Assembly: GCA_031265445.1 (NCBI GenBank) | Contig: JAISCQ010000164.1 | Span: forward strand, 1-38,841 | Source of the DNA: Bacteroidales bacterium | GTDB taxonomy: Bacteria; Bacteroidota; Bacteroidia; Bacteroidales; UBA4181 | Direction: 5' to 3' | DNA: 38,841 bases | Shown: positions 17,994 to 26,450 of the stretch, piece after piece | How the letters are laid out: each line of letters begins with the position of its first letter | Numbering within the stretch: position 1 is the first letter of the stretch | Translations under genes and position numbers: made by a program | Notes under the pieces: generated by a model | Databases searched by the model: none | What the model was told of the DNA's origin: nothing | Seen by the model: only the letters and a program-made list of their open reading frames with translations

Positions 17994-19361
17994 TCAGCAG
18001 ATAATTTTTTCCAGCACGCCGACATTTTTAGCAATATCTTCGTCAGATAAAGCGTAATTGGTCAGATCGCCGGAAAAATACTGGTCGTATGCAGCCATAT
18101 CCACCAGTCCGTGACCCGAGAGGTTGAAAAGGATTGTTTTCTGTACCCCTTCTTCTCTGGCTTTCAACGCTTCGTTGATGGTAGCGGCAATAGCATGTGA
18201 CGACTCCGGCGCAGGAACAATCCCTTCGGTGCGGGCGAAAAGAACTCCGGCTTCGAATGAATCCAGTTGCTGGATGTCCACCGCTTCCATCATTCCGTCC
18301 TTCATTAGCTGGCTCACAATCATCCCTGCGCCGTGGTAACGCAACCCTCCTGCATGGATGTGGGCGGGGGCAAACTGATGTCCGAGCGTGAACATCGGCA
18401 GCAGCGGGGTGTAACAGGCTTCGTCGCCGAAATCGTACTGGAAGACGCCGCGTGTCAGTTTGGGACATGAAGCAGGTTCGGCAGCGATAAACCGTGTTTT
18501 GCGTCCAGCCTTGATATTGTGGCGCATAAACGGGTACGAAATGCCCGAGAAATTGGAACCTCCGCCAAAGCAACCGATCACGATGTCGGGGTATTCGCCT
18601 GCAATTTCCATCTGTTTTTCGGCTTCAAGCCCGATCACGGTCTGGTGCAGCGACACGTGGTTCAACACGCTTCCCAGCGTATACTTGCAGCCGGGTGTTT
18701 GCATGGCCAGCTCAATGGCTTCGGAAATGGCCGTACCGAGGCTTCCCTGATAGGTAGGATGATCGGTGAGGATCTTGCGTCCTGCCTTGGTCGACATGCT
18801 GGGCGATGTGATCACCTGCGCGCCCCAGGTCTGCATGAGCGAACGACGGTAAGGCTTCTGCTCATAACTGATTTTCACCATATAAACAGCCAGCTCCAAT
18901 CCGAAAGTTTTGGCGGCAAACGACATGGCCGTACCCCATTGCCCGGCGCCCGTTTCGGTAGTGATATTGGTCAGTCCTTCCTTTTTGCAGTAATACGCCT
19001 GCGCCAGCGCCGAGTTGAGCTTGTGCGAACCGACAGGACTTACGCTCTCATTTTTGAAATAAATGCGCGCGGGAGTATCCAGCGCCTTTTCCAGCCCTGT
19101 AGCGCGTACCAGCGGCGACGGCCGGTAAATTCTGTATTTCTCGCGCACTTCTTCCGGTATATCGATCCATGTATCGGTCTGGTTCAGTTCCTGCCGCGCC
19201 AATTCTTCGGCAAAGATGGGATACAGGTCTTCGGGCTTCAGCGCCTGCTTGGTTCCCGGGTGCAGGATCGGCAGCGGTTTGTGAGGCATCTCGGCCATGA
19301 TGTTATACCATTGCGCCGGTATTTCCGATTCGTTGAGTACAATTTTTTTTGGGTTTGTCAT
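17994..19361 (-). CDS. trpB2: Tryptophan synthase beta chain, TrpB2 type
   Basis: The 455-residue pyridoxal-phosphate enzyme condenses indole with serine to make tryptophan. TrpB2 proteins are longer than the canonical TrpB (about 400) and usually act without a tight TrpA partner, often as indole salvage enzymes. The PLP lysine is Lys114 in GSHKLN, the catalytic Glu is Glu136 in TETGAGQWG, and the cofactor phosphate loop is FGGGSNF. The C-terminal LSGHGLVDMAAYDQY block is also typical. No trpA, trpC or trpE is in the window. Expression is almost certainly controlled by the attenuator immediately upstream (19415-19555). It converges with the hybrid sensor gene. Confidence 0.93.
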   Translation of the reverse strand: MTNPKKIVLNESEIPAQWYNIMAEMPHKPLPILHPGTKQALKPEDLYPIFAEELARQELNQTDTWIDIPEEVREKYRIYRPSPLVRATGLEKALDTPARIYFKNESVSPVGSHKLNSALAQAYYCKKEGLTNITTETGAGQWGTAMSFAAKTFGLELAVYMVKISYEQKPYRRSLMQTWGAQVITSPSMSTKAGRKILTDHPTYQGSLGTAISEAIELAMQTPGCKYTLGSVLNHVSLHQTVIGLEAEKQMEIAGEYPDIVIGCFGGGSNFSGISYPFMRHNIKAGRKTRFIAAEPASCPKLTRGVFQYDFGDEACYTPLLPMFTLGHQFAPAHIHAGGLRYHGAGMIVSQLMKDGMMEAVDIQQLDSFEAGVLFARTEGIVPAPESSHAIAATINEALKAREEGVQKTILFNLSGHGLVDMAAYDQYFSGDLTNYALSDEDIAKNVGVLEKIIC

Positions 19362-19414
19362 GATAATTGATTTTTAGAATGATAAATAATTGATTTTGAT
19401 TTTTCAAATGCGTA

Positions 19415-19456
19415 TTAAAAACAAAAAGAGCCTGTTGATACGAACAACAGGCTCTT
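19415..19456 (-). terminator. Attenuator terminator hairpin upstream of trpB2
   Basis: On the minus strand AAGAGCCTGTTG (19456-19445) and CAACAGGCTCTT (19437-19426) form a perfect 12-bp stem with a 7-base loop, followed by TTTTTGTTTTT. It lies between the trp leader ORF and the trpB2 start. Its 5' arm can pair alternatively with 19499-19488, the antiterminator arrangement. Confidence 0.92.
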
Positions 19457-19499
19457 ATGATGCTATATCCATAACAGGCACAACACACCTCATTGTTCG
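19441..19499 (-). promoter_or_regulatory. Predicted antiterminator pairing of the trp leader
   Basis: On the minus strand CGAACAATGAGG (19499-19488) can pair with CCTGTTGTTCG (19451-19441): seven base pairs, a small internal loop, then three more. The second arm overlaps the 5' arm of the terminator, so the structures exclude each other. The first arm contains the leader stop codon and would be covered when a ribosome completes the leader. A CATTG/CAATG pairing (19509-19505 with 19495-19491) could act as the competing upstream hairpin. Confidence 0.75.
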
Positions 19500-19555
19500 G
19501 AGAGCAATGCGTGCCACCACCAGAAATTCGAATGGATGTTTGTGCTTACGTACAT
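19490..19555 (-). CDS. trpL: trp operon leader peptide with three consecutive Trp codons
   Basis: The ATG at 19555-19553 opens 21 codons ending at TGA 19492-19490. The peptide reads MYVSTNIHSN followed by FWWWHALLSEQ, so residues 12-14 are TGG TGG TGG. Three adjacent Trp codons in so short a frame are the hallmark of an attenuation leader. When charged tRNA-Trp is scarce the ribosome should stall there and leave 19499-19488 free to form the antiterminator. When tryptophan is plentiful it reaches the stop, masks that segment and allows the terminator to form. The frame lies about 20 bases after the predicted transcription start and 128 bases before trpB2. It is too short for most gene callers. 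Confidence 0.9.
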   Translation of the reverse strand: MYVSTNIHSNFWWWHALLSEQ

Positions 19556-19582
19556 TTCTTACTTTTTTACTTTTTGATGCTG

Positions 19583-19612
19583 CAAATATAAATGTAATTT
19601 TTTAAAATCAAA
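19583..19612 (-). promoter_or_regulatory. Promoter of the trp leader-trpB2 unit
   Basis: On the minus strand TTTG (19612-19609) is followed after 18 bases by TATATTTG (19590-19583). Transcription should begin near 19576, about 20 bases before the leader ATG. The promoter sits just after the mqnC stop codon, so trpB2 has its own start site. Confidence 0.75.
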
Positions 19613-19630
19613 AAAAATATTGATTACTTA

Positions 19631-20710
19631 TCAACATGACAAATGCTCATACTTTTGATTACGCAGGATCGGTGTGAAACCTGCTTTGCGAATAGCTTCC
19701 CGCATGCCGGCAACATCCGTTTGATGCTTTGCGCCGGCGGCCGATACTACGTTTTCCTCCATCATCACCGAACCCAGGTCATTGGCCCCGGCGTACAACG
19801 CCAGCAATCCGGCCGGTATTCCTGCTGTAAGCCACGAAGCCTGTATGTTGGTAACGTTAGGCAGCATCACACGGCTGACGGCGATCATACGCAGATGATC
19901 CTGCGTGCGGATGCTCATGTTGCGTTCGAGCACTGTTCCCGCACTCTGGAATGGCCACGAAATGAAAGCAAGAAATCCGTGAGCGCCTTCCGGCTTTTGC
20001 GCCTGCAGGTCGCGGATATGAATCAGGTGCTCGATGCGTTCCCTCTCGGTTTCCACATGGCCGAACATCATCGTTGCCGATGTCGGCAGGTTCATGGCGT
20101 GGGCTTCGCGCATGACGTCGAGCCATTGCTGCGTCGTGCATTTGCCGGGCGAGACCATCCGTCGTACCCGGTCCGACAAAATCTCGGCTCCGGCGCCCGG
20201 CAAACTGTCCAACCCGGCCTCAACCAGCGCTTCGAGCGTTTCACGGTAACTCATTCCTTCCTTTCCTGCGATATGATGGACTTCCGGAGGGCCCAACGCA
20301 TGCAGTTTTAGCCCGGGATAACGTTTTTTCAGCTTCCGGAACAAATCATCGTAAAATGGCAGGCCCAGGTCGGGATGCATGCCGCCTTGCAGCAATAGCT
20401 GATCGCCGCCGATTGCGAACAGTTCCCCGATCTTTGCATCGTATTCTTCATCGGTCGTGATATATGCATCGGCGCTGTTGCGGGTTCTGCAGAAGTTGCA
20501 AAAACGGCAATGCGACACGCACACATTCGTATAGTTGACATTGCGGTCGATCTGCCAGCTTGCCGCATCACCCGGGATATGGATCTGCCGGAGCCGGGAA
20601 CCCAGTTGCATCAATTCGGCTAAAGGAGCGCGGCGATACAGAAACAGCCCTTCGGCAACCGAAAGAAACTGCAAATCCAATGCCTTATGGTATAAATCGG
20701 GAAGATTCAT
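19631..20710 (-). CDS. mqnC: Cyclic dehypoxanthinyl futalosine synthase
   Basis: This radical SAM enzyme cyclises dehypoxanthinyl futalosine in the futalosine branch of menaquinone biosynthesis. The 359-residue length fits. The iron-sulfur motif CX3CX2C is Cys64, Cys68 and Cys71 in CVSHCRFCNF, inside the VNYTNVC...FC context of the MqnC/MqnE group. The choice of MqnC over MqnE rests on SATMMFGHVET, the ISWPFQ segment and the C-terminal MEENVVSAAGA. MqnE proteins I know differ at these places. No other mqn gene is in the window. It lies 106 bases downstream of the DeoR regulator on the same strand and directly upstream of the trp leader promoter. Confidence 0.9.
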   Translation of the reverse strand: MNLPDLYHKALDLQFLSVAEGLFLYRRAPLAELMQLGSRLRQIHIPGDAASWQIDRNVNYTNVCVSHCRFCNFCRTRNSADAYITTDEEYDAKIGELFAIGGDQLLLQGGMHPDLGLPFYDDLFRKLKKRYPGLKLHALGPPEVHHIAGKEGMSYRETLEALVEAGLDSLPGAGAEILSDRVRRMVSPGKCTTQQWLDVMREAHAMNLPTSATMMFGHVETERERIEHLIHIRDLQAQKPEGAHGFLAFISWPFQSAGTVLERNMSIRTQDHLRMIAVSRVMLPNVTNIQASWLTAGIPAGLLALYAGANDLGSVMMEENVVSAAGAKHQTDVAGMREAIRKAGFTPILRNQKYEHLSC

Positions 20711-20816
20711 GGGGAAATAAGCTTTTCCGGAAAGGCAGGCCCTTTCTTTGTCAGGGACAACAGCATGGAGCCATCCCGCAGAAAAATGACCGGATTTCCC
20801 GTATCGATCAAAATGA

Positions 20817-21578
20817 TCATACCAGCGTCACCTCGATTCCCTTTTCCCGTAAAATTTGCACCACATTGGCCGGGGCGTTCGTATCCGTGATGATCCGGTG
20901 TACCCGGTTGAGATCGCAAATCTTCCCGAATCCGCGTTTGCCGAATTTGGACGAGTCGGCAAGCACGATTACTTTTTGCGACGCCCGCATCATCATCCGG
21001 TTGAGGTGCGCTTCGCCGATATTGCTGGTGGTGAACCCAAAATCGAGATCAAACCCGTCAATGCCGATAAAAAGCTTGTTGCAGGCCAGGTTGCTCAAGA
21101 AGCTTTCGGACTCGGGGCCAATCACCGATGCGGAACTTTTCCGAACGGGGCCGCCTAACTGGATCACTTCGATGTTATGCCGGTAGCAAAGGCTCAGCGA
21201 AACTTTTACCGACGAGGTAATGACCGTTAACGGCTCGGTAAAATTAATCCTGTTGGCAAAAGTCAGTACGGTGGTTCCCGAAGCAATGATGATGCGATCG
21301 TCCCGTTCCAGGAGCTGGCCGGCTGCATCCGCTATGCGGAGCTTTTCATTCACCATGATCTTCTCTTTCTCGTCAATATGACGGTCGCCGATCAGCGAGC
21401 TGAAAAGACTGACGCTCCCGTGGCTGCGGAACAGCAGCTTGCGACTTTCGAGTTCTTTCAGATCTTTCCGGATCGTCACAGACGAAACCCCAATGCGTGC
21501 GCTCAGGTCGACAATCGTCGCATAGCCGTCCTTTTCAAGCTCACTCAGGATCAGTTTATGGCGCTGGGAAATATTCAT
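20817..21578 (-). CDS. DeoR/GlpR family transcriptional regulator
   Basis: A 253-residue repressor-type regulator. Residues 6-58 form the DeoR winged helix, with recognition helix VSSVTIRKDLKELES. The remainder is the sugar-phosphate-sensing DeoRC domain, including IASGTTVLTFANRI, the QLGG turn and IGIDGFDLDFGFTT. Family members usually repress sugar or nucleoside catabolic genes and are released by a phosphorylated sugar. No such catabolic gene is adjacent, since mqnC follows on the same strand and a flavin protein is divergent. Its targets therefore lie elsewhere or include itself. A strong promoter precedes it at 21603-21633. Confidence 0.92.
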   Translation of the reverse strand: MNISQRHKLILSELEKDGYATIVDLSARIGVSSVTIRKDLKELESRKLLFRSHGSVSLFSSLIGDRHIDEKEKIMVNEKLRIADAAGQLLERDDRIIIASGTTVLTFANRINFTEPLTVITSSVKVSLSLCYRHNIEVIQLGGPVRKSSASVIGPESESFLSNLACNKLFIGIDGFDLDFGFTTSNIGEAHLNRMMMRASQKVIVLADSSKFGKRGFGKICDLNRVHRIITDTNAPANVVQILREKGIEVTLV

Positions 21579-21602
21579 ATCATTTTTTTATAAAAACCGG
21601 AA

Positions 21603-21633
21603 CAAAGGTAAGGATAAATGAACACAAAACAAA
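21603..21633 (-). promoter_or_regulatory. Promoter of the DeoR regulator gene
   Basis: On the minus strand TTTG (21633-21630) and TACCTTTG (21610-21603) are exactly 19 bases apart, a perfect Bacteroidota consensus. The start codon is 24 bases downstream. Confidence 0.75.
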
Positions 21634-21804
21634 TAAAATGCGGGGCAAACAGGCATTTAAAAAAACCGGAGGTAATTGAAGAAATATGCCCGAAGTTCGG
21701 ACGAAAATGATTCTCCATACGTTTTTGAAAACAAAATCATAGATAGAACAGTTCCGATTTTGGAAAAAAGCATATTGATGAAACGTCCGTTTGGATAAAA
21801 CCTT

Positions 21805-21812
21805 TACCTTTG
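21805..21812 (+). promoter_or_regulatory. -7 element for the flavin split-barrel gene
   Basis: TACCTTTG lies 26 bases before the start at 21839. No TTTG is found at the -33 distance. Confidence 0.5.
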
Positions 21813-21838
21813 GGGCGTAAATTTAAATACCAAACGAT

Positions 21839-22276
21839 ATGGATAAAATCATAGAATTTCTTGACTCCTGCGGAGTCTACTACTTAGCCACGTCCGACGG
21901 CAATCAGGCAAAAGTGCGTCCCATGAACTTTGCCCGGAACGTAAACGGCAAACTGAGTTTTTACACCAGCAAGCTGAAAGACCTCTATAAACAGCTGGAG
22001 AAGAACCCGCTGGCGGAGGTTTCCGCAGCAGGCAAAGGGGGATGGATTCGTATTCGCGGCCCTGTCATCTTTCAGGATTCGCCGGAAATTTTCGAGAAAT
22101 GGGCCGCCGAAGCCGAGTATTTCAGATTTGCCGATGAAAACAGAGTTGCATGCAGCTTTGACTTCGCAACGGTCGAATTTATGCCGGGCTATCAGGCTCC
22201 CCTGCCGGATTTTGCGGCCAATTGGGAGAAAACGGTCATGCCGGAGGAGGAAATCAAATATACCGGTAAACTGTAA
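21839..22276 (+). CDS. Pyridoxamine 5'-phosphate oxidase-like flavin split-barrel protein
   Basis: A 145-residue split-barrel protein. The opening segment places a short helix before a strand VYYLATSDGNQAKVRPM, followed by NGKLSFYTSKLKDLYKQL and AEVSAAGKGGWIRIRGPVIF, the usual layout of the PNPOx-like/general stress family that binds FMN or a related flavin. It is shorter than true PdxH (about 210 residues) and lacks its C-terminal dimer region, so vitamin B6 oxidation is unlikely. The exact activity is unknown. It is monocistronic and has its own terminator at 22341-22366. Confidence 0.85.
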   Translation: MDKIIEFLDSCGVYYLATSDGNQAKVRPMNFARNVNGKLSFYTSKLKDLYKQLEKNPLAEVSAAGKGGWIRIRGPVIFQDSPEIFEKWAAEAEYFRFADENRVACSFDFATVEFMPGYQAPLPDFAANWEKTVMPEEEIKYTGKL

Positions 22277-22340
22277 TCTCCGTACGATGCTTTTGACTAC
22301 CGGTCGGGAGCCGTATTGATAGAAAAATGTAAACCAAAAG

Positions 22341-22366
22341 AGGCTGCCTCGACAGGCAGCCTTCTT
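22341..22366 (+). terminator. Terminator of the flavin split-barrel gene
   Basis: AGGCTGCCT (22341-22349) and AGGCAGCCT (22354-22362) form a perfect 9-bp stem with the loop CGAC, followed by TCTTT. It resembles the hairpin at 10862-10899. Confidence 0.85.
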
Positions 22367-22438
22367 TGTCGGTAATTGCTGCTGCCGTCCTTTGGACGGG
22401 TGATTTTATGTTGCATAAAAGTACTTGCGTGACGAAGT

Positions 22439-23872
22439 CTATTGCCGGTACGACGGCCGGGTTTTACCTTGTTCGATATTCAAATACTTGTTGACACAGG
22501 CCGGAATTTCACCCGGTTGATGTGATACGAAAATTAGAGTCCTTTCGCGACAGTATGTATTCAGTAAATGTTTTGCCGATTCTATGGCATGTGCATCCAT
22601 CCCCTGGAATGGTTCGTCTAAGACCAGCATGGGCGGGTTTTTCAACAAAGCCCGTATCAATAGTACCCTATTTTGCTGCCCGGTGGATACCCGCTGAAAA
22701 AGAGTTCCGGTAAGGTGGGGAATGGAAAAATAATCGAACAGTTCCTCCATCATGGTAACGATATCGCGGGTAATGACCGTCTTCCCGTATGGGTTCTCCT
22801 GTAGTCCGCTCAGCGCGGTCTCGCCACATGTCCGGTCCTGCCGGAAATAAACATGCATTTCGGGCGACACGAACCCCACGTGGTCTTTGATATCCCAAAT
22901 ACTCTCCCCTGTGCCTCGCCGGCGGTCGAACAGGGTGATCTTATTGGCATAAGCCTGCGGATTATCGGCAAAAATCAAACTCAACAGCATGGATTTACCC
23001 GCTCCGTTAGGTCCGGTCAGCGCCCATTTTTCGCCGTGACGGATCGTCCATTCGGCATGATCCAATACTGTGGTATCGCCGTAAACAATGGTTACCTGAT
23101 CCAACATGACGGCTATTTCGAACGTCTTTACGGGCGCGGTCGGCAAGTGTGGCAGAGGTGAAATCTGTCCGGGAACAGACCGCCCGGCTGCATTACCCTC
23201 TCGTGTTGATAATCGCTTGGCAGCGAACCGTTCGATCTCCATCACATGGGTAATGATATCGGGCATCTCGCCATCGCCTGCCACCATGATCACCTGTGTA
23301 CCCATGTGGGTAACCCGGCGCAGCGTTTCTGAAATATAATCCCTTGCTTTTGTGTCCAACCCCGTGTAAAGGTTGTCAAGCAACAGCAATCGCGGTTTTT
23401 TGAGAAGCGCTTTTGCAATCAACATCTTTTTGAATTGCCCGTTGGACAGTTTGATGATTTCCATATCCGCCAATCGCCGAATATCCAACGCCTCCAGTTC
23501 GGGTAATGTTTCGTCCGTGTTCCATCCGAGGTATTCGCGGACGGTGATAATCCCATCCGTTTCGGTAGCGTGATAGCGCTGCTGGTAGTAGAAATCGCCA
23601 TAATTGATCGAATGATCATTGAAATACACGGAGGCGATCAAACGATGCGGCTCCGGGTCTATTACCCCGTTGGCAGCGGGCAGGAAGTATGCTGTATCGC
23701 CTTTTATCTTGACCAGGCGGCCTTCGACAACTTCGAGAAAAGTGGTTTTACCGGAGCCGTTGACGCCTGTAATGGCCCAGTTCTCGCCTTCATTCATTTC
23801 CCAAGTGGTATCGGGGAAAACCGTATATTGGAATTTCCGGAATGTGGCATCTTCGAATCTGATCAGTGGCAT
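22439..23872 (-). CDS. ModF-like tandem ABC ATPase
   Basis: A 477-residue cytosolic protein with two ABC modules and no membrane segment. Module 1 has Walker A GVNGSGKTT (Lys42), a degenerate signature LSNGQFKKML and Walker B LLLLDNLYTGLD, where the usual catalytic Glu is Asn. Module 2 has GPNGAGKSM, signature VSTGQQNRVLL and LVLDEPFQGMD with the Glu intact. So probably only one site hydrolyses ATP. Members are annotated as ModF or molybdate transport ATP-binding proteins, but the name comes from gene neighbourhood in E. coli and no modABC is present here. The substrate or role is unproven. Confidence 0.85.
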   Translation of the reverse strand: MPLIRFEDATFRKFQYTVFPDTTWEMNEGENWAITGVNGSGKTTFLEVVEGRLVKIKGDTAYFLPAANGVIDPEPHRLIASVYFNDHSINYGDFYYQQRYHATETDGIITVREYLGWNTDETLPELEALDIRRLADMEIIKLSNGQFKKMLIAKALLKKPRLLLLDNLYTGLDTKARDYISETLRRVTHMGTQVIMVAGDGEMPDIITHVMEIERFAAKRLSTREGNAAGRSVPGQISPLPHLPTAPVKTFEIAVMLDQVTIVYGDTTVLDHAEWTIRHGEKWALTGPNGAGKSMLLSLIFADNPQAYANKITLFDRRRGTGESIWDIKDHVGFVSPEMHVYFRQDRTCGETALSGLQENPYGKTVITRDIVTMMEELFDYFSIPHLTGTLFQRVSTGQQNRVLLIRALLKNPPMLVLDEPFQGMDAHAIESAKHLLNTYCRERTLIFVSHQPGEIPACVNKYLNIEQGKTRPSYRQ

Positions 23873-23939
23873 TGGCGATTTTTGATTATTTGATTGACGA
23901 TATATTGATCAATAGTCATCCCTGCTTTTAGCAAGCGTA

Positions 23940-23947
23940 CAAAAGTA
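23940..23947 (-). promoter_or_regulatory. -7 element for the ModF-like gene
   Basis: TACTTTTG on the minus strand lies 67 bases before the start codon at 23872 and is divergent from the ruvB promoter. Confidence 0.45.
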
Positions 23948-24018
23948 TAGATTTTATATCAACTTGCATGATTTACCAATTTTCAATGTCCGATACTCGA
24001 TATTCAATTTTCAATTCC

Positions 24019-24026
24019 TATCTTTG
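24019..24026 (+). promoter_or_regulatory. -7 element for ruvB
   Basis: TATCTTTG lies 20 bases before the ruvB start at 24047. The -33 region is AT-rich without a clear TTTG. Confidence 0.5.
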
Positions 24027-24046
24027 ACCTCTGAAAAATTATTTTC

Positions 24047-25069
24047 ATGCCGGATACAGTAGAATTTCGCACCAACAATTGGGATAAGGAGGACAAAGAA
24101 CTCGACCGCTCGTTGCGGCCTGCCGGCTTCGTTGAATTCAGCGGGCAACCCAAAGTGGTGGATAATCTCCGTGTATTTGTGCAGGCTGCCAAGATGCGCG
24201 GCGAAGCGCTCGACCATGTATTACTGCACGGCCCTCCGGGCTTGGGAAAAACGACCCTGGCCAACATCGTTGCCAATGAATTGGGCGTTAACCTGAAATT
24301 ATCGTCGGGGCCGGTGCTCGACAAACCCGGCGACCTGGCAGGTATTCTCACCAACCTCGAGAAAAACGACGTGCTGTTTATCGACGAGATCCACCGGCTC
24401 AGTCCCGTAGTGGAGGAATACCTCTACTCGGCCATGGAGGATTACACCATTGATATATTGATTGATAAAGGCCCCAGCGCCCGGTCGATACAGCTCACGC
24501 TTCATCCGTTCACACTCGTAGGCGCCACCACCCGGTCGGGGTTGCTCACCAGTCCTTTGCGGGCGCGGTTCGGCATTACCTGTCACCTGCAATACTACAA
24601 TACGGATGTCCTCACGCATATTGTAACACGCGCAGCCCGCATCCTGAAAGTCCCGATTGAACCGGAAGCTGCCGCAGAAGTAGCTTCGCGCAGCCGTGGC
24701 ACACCGCGTATTGCCAACGCGCTGTTACGTCGCGTACGCGACTTTGCCCAGGTGAAAGGCGATGGAACCATCAATTTGGAAATCACGCGCTACGCACTGG
24801 ATGCCCTGAACATCGACCGCCACGGCCTGGATGAAATGGACAACCGGATACTGCGCACCATGATCGAAAAATTCCGTGGAGGCCCCGTGGGGTTGACTAC
24901 CATTGCTACTGCAGTGGGCGAAGACCCCGGAACCATTGAGGAAGTGTACGAACCGTTTCTGATCAAGGAAGGATACCTGAAACGAACACCGCGCGGCCGC
25001 GAAGTAACAGCTATTGCATATACCAATCTCGGGATCAGCCGCTACAAAGACCCGGATTTGCTGTTTTAG
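24047..25069 (+). CDS. ruvB: Holliday junction branch migration helicase RuvB
   Basis: RuvB is the hexameric AAA+ motor that, with RuvA, drives branch migration at Holliday junctions. The 340-residue product has Walker [10 protein letters not shown] (Lys68), Walker [13 protein letters not shown], sensor 1 in [11 protein letters not shown], the arginine finger in PLRARFGI, and the C-terminal winged helix with [11 protein letters not shown] and [10 protein letters not shown]. The length matches the family. Neither ruvA nor ruvC is adjacent. The gene converges on the serine dehydratase gene with only 13 bases between the two stop codons. Confidence 0.97.
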   Translation: MPDTVEFRTNNWDKEDKELDRSLRPAGFVEFSGQPKVVDNLRVFVQAAKMRGEALDHVLLHGPPGLGKTTLANIVANELGVNLKLSSGPVLDKPGDLAGILTNLEKNDVLFIDEIHRLSPVVEEYLYSAMEDYTIDILIDKGPSARSIQLTLHPFTLVGATTRSGLLTSPLRARFGITCHLQYYNTDVLTHIVTRAARILKVPIEPEAAAEVASRSRGTPRIANALLRRVRDFAQVKGDGTINLEITRYALDALNIDRHGLDEMDNRILRTMIEKFRGGPVGLTTIATAVGEDPGTIEEVYEPFLIKEGYLKRTPRGREVTAIAYTNLGISRYKDPDLLF

Positions 25070-25082
25070 GAAATGTTCCCAC

Positions 25083-26285
25083 TCACACCCTTCCCAACTG
25101 CCTGGCAAGTCCGCCTTCCGATGTTTCCTTATACAGGCTTGGCAAATCGTGCCCGGTTTGACGCATCGTTTCCACCACCTTGTCGAAACTGATGCGGTGC
25201 ACGCCGTCCGACAGGGTTGAATAGAGGTTAGCGTCCAGTGCGCGGACAGCGGCAAAAGCATTGCGTTCGATACAGGGAATCTGCACCAGGCCGCACACCG
25301 GATCGCAGGTAAGCCCGAGATGATGTTCGAGGCCCATTTCGGCGGCGTATTCTATCTGTGCCACGCTTCCGCCGAATAATTGGTTGGCAGCGGCCGCTGT
25401 CATGGCGCAGGCTACACCTATTTCGCCCTGGCAACCCACTTGCGCCCCCGATATCGAAGCATTGGTTTTTACGATGTCGGCAATCAGTCCGGCAGTAGCC
25501 AATGCCTTGTGTATCTTGCTGTCGGGAAATTCGTAACTTTTGTACAAGTGGTACAGCACGCCCGGCAACACGCCCGACGAACCGCAAGTAGGCGCGGTGA
25601 CTACTTCGCCGCCGCTCGCATTTTCCTCCGATACCGCCAACGCATAAGCATATACTAATGCCCGGCTTTTTAGCGAAGCCTTGTAACCTGCTGCTTTTAT
25701 ATGGTATGCCGCCGCTTTACGCTGCAAACCCAATCCGCCGGGCAGCACGCCTTCGTTTTCGAGTCCGCGTTGTACGGCAGCCTTCATCATATCCCAAACG
25801 TCGGCAAGGTAAAGCCAAATGCCTTCACCTTCTTTTTCAAGAACATATTCCCAATAGGTTCGTCCTTTCTGTTCGCACCATGCAAGGATGTCCTGCATAG
25901 TAGAGAGGTCGTACATCCGTACGTTTTCCTTCCGTGTGCATCCCTCTTCCACGATTTCGCCACCGCCGATGCTGAAGAAGACCTGGCTGCCGGTAACGTT
26001 CCCGGCTTCGTCAATCGCTTCGAACTTCATTCCGTTAGGGTGGTCGGGCAGAAATACCTTGGGTTCCCAGACGATCTCCACAGGGTATGGATACAATGTT
26101 TTAACGATGGCTGCATCCGTAAGGTGTCCTTTGCCGGTTGCCGCCAAGCTTCCGTAAAGCGTCACTCGAAACGACCCGGCCTGTGAGTTTCTGATGAGAA
26201 ACAGCTCGGCTGCGAACTTCGGCCCCATGGTATGGCTGCTCGAAGGGCCAAGCCCGATCTTGTATATGCTGCGAATTGATTCCAT
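25083..26285 (-). CDS. sdaA: L-serine ammonia-lyase, iron-sulfur dependent, single chain
   Basis: The enzyme deaminates L-serine to pyruvate and ammonia in the cytosol, using a [4Fe-4S] cluster as Lewis acid. The 400 residues hold the beta domain (opening SIYKIGLGPSSSHTMGP) and the alpha domain in one chain. Cluster cysteine candidates are Cys234 in PTCGSSG and Cys327, Cys331 and Cys338 in TCDPVCGLVQIPC. It is somewhat shorter than the E. coli enzyme (about 454). It stands alone, converging with ruvB and diverging from the VWA gene. The nearest promoter-like element, TATCTTCG, is one base off consensus. Confidence 0.95.
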   Translation of the reverse strand: MESIRSIYKIGLGPSSSHTMGPKFAAELFLIRNSQAGSFRVTLYGSLAATGKGHLTDAAIVKTLYPYPVEIVWEPKVFLPDHPNGMKFEAIDEAGNVTGSQVFFSIGGGEIVEEGCTRKENVRMYDLSTMQDILAWCEQKGRTYWEYVLEKEGEGIWLYLADVWDMMKAAVQRGLENEGVLPGGLGLQRKAAAYHIKAAGYKASLKSRALVYAYALAVSEENASGGEVVTAPTCGSSGVLPGVLYHLYKSYEFPDSKIHKALATAGLIADIVKTNASISGAQVGCQGEIGVACAMTAAAANQLFGGSVAQIEYAAEMGLEHHLGLTCDPVCGLVQIPCIERNAFAAVRALDANLYSTLSDGVHRISFDKVVETMRQTGHDLPSLYKETSEGGLARQLGRV

Positions 26286-26450
26286 AAAAGATAATTTGCG
26301 GGAGCGAAGATAGCGGAAATAAAAGATTTTTTTGCTAACATTGTCTTTTTATTAGAATTTTGCAGGATGTGTTACTATTTTCCTTGTTATAACCATATTA
26401 CAATGCGGGAAATTATTGTCAACCGGTTCATCGGATAACACTAAAAACTC

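Noticed and set aside
19303-19488. 61-codon frame from a GTG in the trp leader running into the trpB2 start
   Set aside because: It runs through the terminator stem and overlaps the trpB2 start; the 19555-19490 leader ORF explains the region better.
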